Made by a program: the position numbers and the translations under genes. A stretch of 64,000 bases of DNA from an uncultured Porphyromonadaceae bacterium. GTDB lineage: Bacteria > Bacteroidota > Bacteroidia > Bacteroidales > Paludibacteraceae. The notes beneath the pieces were generated by a model. It was not told where the DNA came from and made no database searches. It saw nothing but the letters and a program-made list of their open reading frames with translations. Positions 60,802-64,000 of the stretch are shown here, one piece after another (positions within the stretch are counted from its first letter, which is position 1; each line of letters begins with the position of its first letter). The DNA lies in the NCBI GenBank assembly GCA_949285425.1, contig CASEAJ010000044.1, forward strand, positions 1 to 64,000, in the 5' to 3' direction.

Positions 60802-61904
60802 AAATAGGGATACTGACTTTTCATTGTGCACATAACTATGGAGCCGTGTTGCAGGCCTATGCCTTGCAGCACTATCTGTTGTCCTTGGGGCACGATGTGG
60901 AGATCATCGATTACAGGCCCGAGTACCTGTTGCGTCCCTATCGTTTGAACATCACTTGGAGGCGTTTCTTCTCCAAAAAGCCTCTGAAGTGCGTTCAAAA
61001 GTTTTTCGGCGAACTGTTCTGCTTCCTGCCCGTGCGATGCATTCGCTACAGCAAGTTCAACCGCTTCATCGCACACCGTTTGCAACTCTCCCGGCGGGTG
61101 CAGGGCACGCACATTCCCGCTGGCTATGATGTCTATGTCGTAGGGAGCGACCAGATTTGGAACCCAAACATCACCGAGGGGATTGACGGCGTTTATTTTG
61201 CCCGTTTCGGTTTTGAAAAAGGCCGGCGGAAATACGTGTCGTATGCTGCCAGCATGGAAGCAGTCGCTCTGTCCGAAAGTGACAAGGCCCGTTACTCGTT
61301 GCTGTTGCGCGGGCTGGACAGCATAAGCGTACGTGAAAAGGTGCTGGTCGACTTGTTACAGCCGTTGACCGACAAAAAAATAGAACTGGTGCTGGACCCC
61401 ACCTTGCTGGTCGATGCCGATGTGTGGAACCGCCTGTCGCTATGCCCCTTCCCGCACAGGAGATATGTGCTGGTCTATGCGGTGAGAGGCAACGATGCCA
61501 TTTTGGACATGGCCGGACGTATGGCCCGGCAGCTGGGTGTCGGGGTGCTGAACCTGACGGCCTGGGTCACGGAGCAGAGAAACAAATATCAGACGGCTTC
61601 TCCCGAAGAATTTTTGGGAGCTATCAGGCATGCAGAACTGGTGCTCACCACCTCTTTCCATGGAACGGTTTTTTCCGTACTCTTCAACCGCCCCTTTTAT
61701 ACCGTAAAACTGGGTGCTGGAAACGACTCGAGGTCTGAATCGCTGTTGGAGATGCTTGACCTGAAGCAACGGATGATTCCTTTGACGGCGACAGACATAC
61801 ATCCGGACCGCTCGGTTGATTGGGAGATGGTGAACGGCTGCTTGCACGAGTACAGGCAGAAAAGCCGTGCCTTTTTGCAATCGGCACTTGGTAGTGGGGA
61901 GTGA
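60798..61904 (+). CDS. Polysaccharide pyruvyltransferase-family protein (CsaB/WcaK-like)
   Basis: The 368-residue protein matches the PS_pyruv_trans family: MKIGILTFHCAHNYGAVLQAYALQHYL start, VVGSDQIWNPNITEG, YVSYAASMEA, SISVREKVLVDLL and DPTLLVDADVWNRL, then AELVLTTSFHGTVFSVLFNRPF with the conserved SFHG. It should transfer pyruvate ketal from phosphoenolpyruvate to a sugar of the capsule repeat. It shares a 4-bp overlap with the Fe-S gene. A low-complexity spacer and REP-like copy follow. Confidence 0.9.
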   Translation: MKIGILTFHCAHNYGAVLQAYALQHYLLSLGHDVEIIDYRPEYLLRPYRLNITWRRFFSKKPLKCVQKFFGELFCFLPVRCIRYSKFNRFIAHRLQLSRRVQGTHIPAGYDVYVVGSDQIWNPNITEGIDGVYFARFGFEKGRRKYVSYAASMEAVALSESDKARYSLLLRGLDSISVREKVLVDLLQPLTDKKIELVLDPTLLVDADVWNRLSLCPFPHRRYVLVYAVRGNDAILDMAGRMARQLGVGVLNLTAWVTEQRNKYQTASPEEFLGAIRHAELVLTTSFHGTVFSVLFNRPFYTVKLGAGNDSRSESLLEMLDLKQRMIPLTATDIHPDRSVDWEMVNGCLHEYRQKSRAFLQSALGSGE

Positions 61905-61945
61905 CGGTGACGAGTGACAAGTGACAAGTGACTAGTGACAAGTTC

Positions 61946-61991
61946 AAGGCCTGAAGGGCTGCAAGCTCACAGCGTGGGGCAACGCCCTACG
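61946..61991 (+). repeat. REP-like intergenic element, copy 3
   Basis: AAGGCCTGAAGGGCTGCAAG then CTCACAGCGTGGGG and GCCCTACGG, close to 55840-55884 including the following GGCAGAGTGAC. Confidence 0.75.
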
Positions 61992-62049
61992 GCAGAGTGA
62001 CAAATCATTAATCATTCATAATTGAACATTTTATTGACGTGTTTTGCTG

Positions 62050-62089
62050 AAAAAAAAGAAAGAGGGTACATCAAAATGCACTCTCTTTC
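62050..62089 (-). terminator. Intrinsic terminator of the HU-like gene
   Basis: On the minus strand a stem GAAAGAG/CTCTTTC (62058-62064 with 62083-62089), partly extended by GTGCA/TGTAC, is followed by eight T. Confidence 0.7.
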
Positions 62090-62100
62090 ATATTTCGGAC

Positions 62101-62148
62101 GGTGCATCCGAATAGGTAAGATGCAAGGCGCTCCCATTCTGATACACC
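62101..62148. mobile_element. MITE-like element, internally deleted copy
   Basis: GGTGCATCCGAATAGGTAAG, ATGCAAGGCGCT, then CCCATTCTGATACACC: both ends of the 26930-27048 element with the interior gone (48 bp). Confidence 0.65.
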
Positions 62149-62177
62149 GTCCGGACGTGTTTTTCAGGTTCGGTCTG

Positions 62178-62609
62178 CTACGGCAGCACTTCTTCGTCTT
62201 CCGTAGCTGCTTTCAGCGCTTTCAGCGGCAGCACTTTTTCAAACTGCAGGGTCTTTTCCTGCGACGTGAAGGCATAACCCGGTTTGAATTGCAAGTTCAC
62301 TTTGGTGATGTTCGTCGATTTGAACTTGTCTTCGGTTTCGGCACCTTCGCTGCCTACCTGGTACTGTATTCTGCCGAAGTCGCCCAAGTCTACCAGGTCA
62401 CCGTCGGCCAGGTGTTCGGCTATCTTGTTACTCATTTCTGTGAGTACGTTCAACACATCCCCCGGCGTCAGCGAGCTGGAGTAGGCTATTTCTCTCGACA
62501 GCCGGCGCAGCGAAATGGTTTCGCGTACCTGGGCGCGGGCATAAAACTTACGGGGACCTTCAGGGTCTTGCGGATTACGTAACGAATTAACACTATACTT
62601 GATACTCAT
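62178..62609 (-). CDS. HU-like DNA-binding protein (Bacteroidales HU-HIG type)
   Basis: The 143-residue protein has an HU/IHF fold: REIAYSSSLTPGDVLNVLTEMSNKIAEHLADGDLVDLGDFGRIQYQVG is the dimerisation helix and beta-strand start, with the long beta arms in KSTNITKVNLQFKPGYAF. It is longer than HU (about 90) because of an N-terminal extension (MSIKYSVNSLRNPQDPEGPRKFYARAQV). It stands at the edge of capsule genes and points opposite; such genes often lie inside Bacteroides capsule loci. It likely bends local DNA. Confidence 0.88.
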   Translation of the reverse strand: MSIKYSVNSLRNPQDPEGPRKFYARAQVRETISLRRLSREIAYSSSLTPGDVLNVLTEMSNKIAEHLADGDLVDLGDFGRIQYQVGSEGAETEDKFKSTNITKVNLQFKPGYAFTSQEKTLQFEKVLPLKALKAATEDEEVLP

Positions 62610-62699
62610 GATAATAAAAATTTAAAAAGTTAAACATAATTGGGTTTTTCTTGAAACATGTTTTGGTACCAGCTGTCATTCTGTTTCTTAATGACAATG

Positions 62700-62707
62700 C
62701 AAAGATA
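62700..62707 (-). promoter_or_regulatory. -7 box of the HU-like gene
   Basis: Minus-strand TATCTTTG with an imperfect -33 (CTTG) 20 bp upstream; leader about 90 nt. Confidence 0.55.
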
Positions 62708-62868
62708 TAGTAAGATAATAACATGTGCAAGTATTTAGTATGTATTTAATAGATTTTAATAGATTGTTCGTGTAGGTATATATACAAGTGTTTGTATTGA
62801 TGGGGGGTGTGAAGTGGAGCATGGAATAAACAGTTGGACAGGAAAACGGATTTTTATTTGAATTGGAC

Positions 62869-64000
62869 ATGGCGAAAGAGTCAAGGGTAAAGAAAAGTTT
62901 TTTGAATGCACGGGTGAATCTCATTTGTTACATGGCTTCACTCGTAGTTGCCTTTTTCACGCGCAAGGTGTTTCTCGACCAACTGGGCACCGAGTTTATC
63001 GGCTTGACGGGCACGTTGCAAAGTTTGTTGGGCTTTTTGAATCTGGCCGAGTTGGGGGTTGGCACAGCTATCGGCTATGTGCTTTATAAACCGATATTCG
63101 ACGATGACCAGACAAAAATCAACGAAATCATTTCCGTGTTCGGCTATCTGTACCGTTGCATCGGTTTGGTCATTCTGGGGGCAGGTGTGGTTCTTTCTTT
63201 CTTTCTTCCGTTGATTTTCCCCGATACCTCGTTTTCCTGGGGGGTCATCTACTTAGGTTTCTATGCTTTTCTTGCCAGTTCCATGCTGGGCTATTTTGTC
63301 AATTATCGTCAAACCCTGCTTTCGGCAGATCAACGTAATTATGAAGTAACCGGATATTATCAAGCGGTGACAAGCAGCAAAATGTTGTTGCAAATGGTAT
63401 TGGCCATTTATGTGCAGAGTTTTGTGTTGTTTTTATGTATAGAAGTTCTATTTGGAATTATTTATTCAATAGTCCTTACTTATCGCATCAACAAGGTTTA
63501 CCCCTGGTTGGAGAGTGATATCAAGTTGGGAAAGCAGCTGTTCAAAAAATACCCCGAAATCGGGAAATATGTCAGGCAGCTATTTGTACATAAAATAGCT
63601 ACTTTCGTTCAATTTCAAACAATCCCTTTCCTCATTTATTCTTATGTGTCGTTGCCGGTTGTTGCTCTTTATACAAATTATACTTTGTTGACAACAAAAA
63701 TACAATCTTTATTAAATAGTATTTTGGATAGTACTGCAGCAGGTGTGGGTAACCTGATATCAGAAGGAGATGAAAATAAAATATGGAAAACGTATCAAGA
63801 GTTATTTACGATTCGTGCCTTTTTTGCCGGTATTGTGACATTCACAGCATATTATTTTTTATCTCCATTCATTCAACTTTGGCTTGGTTCTGAATATATA
63901 TTAGATGAGATGACAACTTTTCTTATTATTGCTCAACTTTATTTGCTTACAATGAGAGGAGTGACAGATCAATTCTTGTTTGGGTTTGGTTTGTTTTATG
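62869..64000 (+). CDS. Second polysaccharide flippase/MOP-family transporter (runs off the window end)
   Basis: ATG at 62869 opens 377 codons to the edge. The protein starts MAKESRVKKSFLNARVNLIC, with YMASLVVAFFTRKVFLDQLG and TEFIGLTGTLQSLLGFLNLAELGVGTAIGY, the MOP flippase N-terminus, and about nine TM helices are visible; ALYTNYTLLTTKIQSLLNSI lies in the middle. The first 160 codons are GC-rich like neighbours, but from about 63350 codons become markedly AT-rich. The C-terminus is not in the window. Confidence 0.88.
   Translation, partial: MAKESRVKKSFLNARVNLICYMASLVVAFFTRKVFLDQLGTEFIGLTGTLQSLLGFLNLAELGVGTAIGYVLYKPIFDDDQTKINEIISVFGYLYRCIGLVILGAGVVLSFFLPLIFPDTSFSWGVIYLGFYAFLASSMLGYFVNYRQTLLSADQRNYEVTGYYQAVTSSKMLLQMVLAIYVQSFVLFLCIEVLFGIIYSIVLTYRINKVYPWLESDIKLGKQLFKKYPEIGKYVRQLFVHKIATFVQFQTIPFLIYSYVSLPVVALYTNYTLLTTKIQSLLNSILDSTAAGVGNLISEGDENKIWKTYQELFTIRAFFAGIVTFTAYYFLSPFIQLWLGSEYILDEMTTFLIIAQLYLLTMRGVTDQFLFGFGLFY

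Overview
The window looks like the chromosome of a Bacteroidales bacterium, most likely a gut Bacteroides/Phocaeicola-type species. The grounds are Bacteroidetes-type promoters (TTTG, about 20 bp, TAnnTTTG) with few clear Shine-Dalgarno sites, a purH-mreBCD-mrdA-rodA cluster, a UpxY-type antiterminator opening a capsule locus, BspA-like and GLUG surface proteins, SusD-era style lipoproteins and CAZymes, and an HU-like DNA-binding protein of the Bacteroidales type. G+C looks close to 50 percent in housekeeping genes and lower in the glycosyltransferase cluster and some capsule insertions. No rRNA, tRNA, CRISPR array, cas gene, transposase or prophage was seen.

Layout. 1-5083: end of a lipoprotein gene, an OmpA-like lipoprotein, nnrD/E repair enzyme, GNAT and HAD enzymes, a membrane protein and recR. 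5501-6967: sodium/solute symporter. 6927-13433 (minus): a lipopolysaccharide/glycan cluster with ligase, five glycosyltransferases and a WaaP-like kinase. 14175-21617 (minus): purH-mreB-mreC-mreD-mrdA-rodA, the rod-shape machinery. 22153-24204: trmD, DUF1294, EamA exporter. 24399-29117 (minus): a duplicated-domain lipoprotein, an acetyl xylan esterase-like enzyme and a BamE-like small protein. 29833-35171: argC, a GH27 alpha-galactosidase, a TonB-C-like small protein, VanZ, dprA, DUF4268. 35206-39075: a GLUG-repeat protein broken by one amber codon facing a BspA-like LRR protein. 39185-45228 (minus): a stand-alone MetH activation domain, zupT, an FAD oxidoreductase, argS. 46195-64000: a capsular polysaccharide locus (upxY, wecA-like, wza, wzc, rfbA, rfbC, rfbD, rfbB, two flippases, a pyruvyltransferase with an Fe-S partner) which continues past the window end; glycosyltransferases and polymerase are not yet reached.

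The most unusual signal is not a gene. Five intergenic regions (5295-5404, 13986-14073, 21898-21985, 29476-29674, 45516-45603) each hold an array of units with an exact 22-bp period. Each unit is a 9-4-9 inverted repeat: two 9-bp half-sites around a 4-bp core. The sequence differs between loci, yet within a locus the half-sites are drawn from a small shared vocabulary; arrays at 21.9 kb and 45.5 kb use the same 14-bp word in opposite orientation. This looks like one family of elements whose architecture is kept while its word changes. I know of no description of it, and its function is open.

Other non-coding structure: a MITE-like element with terminal inverted repeats in three forms, a REP-like element in three copies, two families of duplicated promoter-bearing segments, a perfect 52-bp palindrome, and low-complexity spacers that separate nearly every capsule gene. 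One capsule insertion (AlbA_2 gene) is bounded by 65-bp direct repeats and so looks like an excisable cassette.
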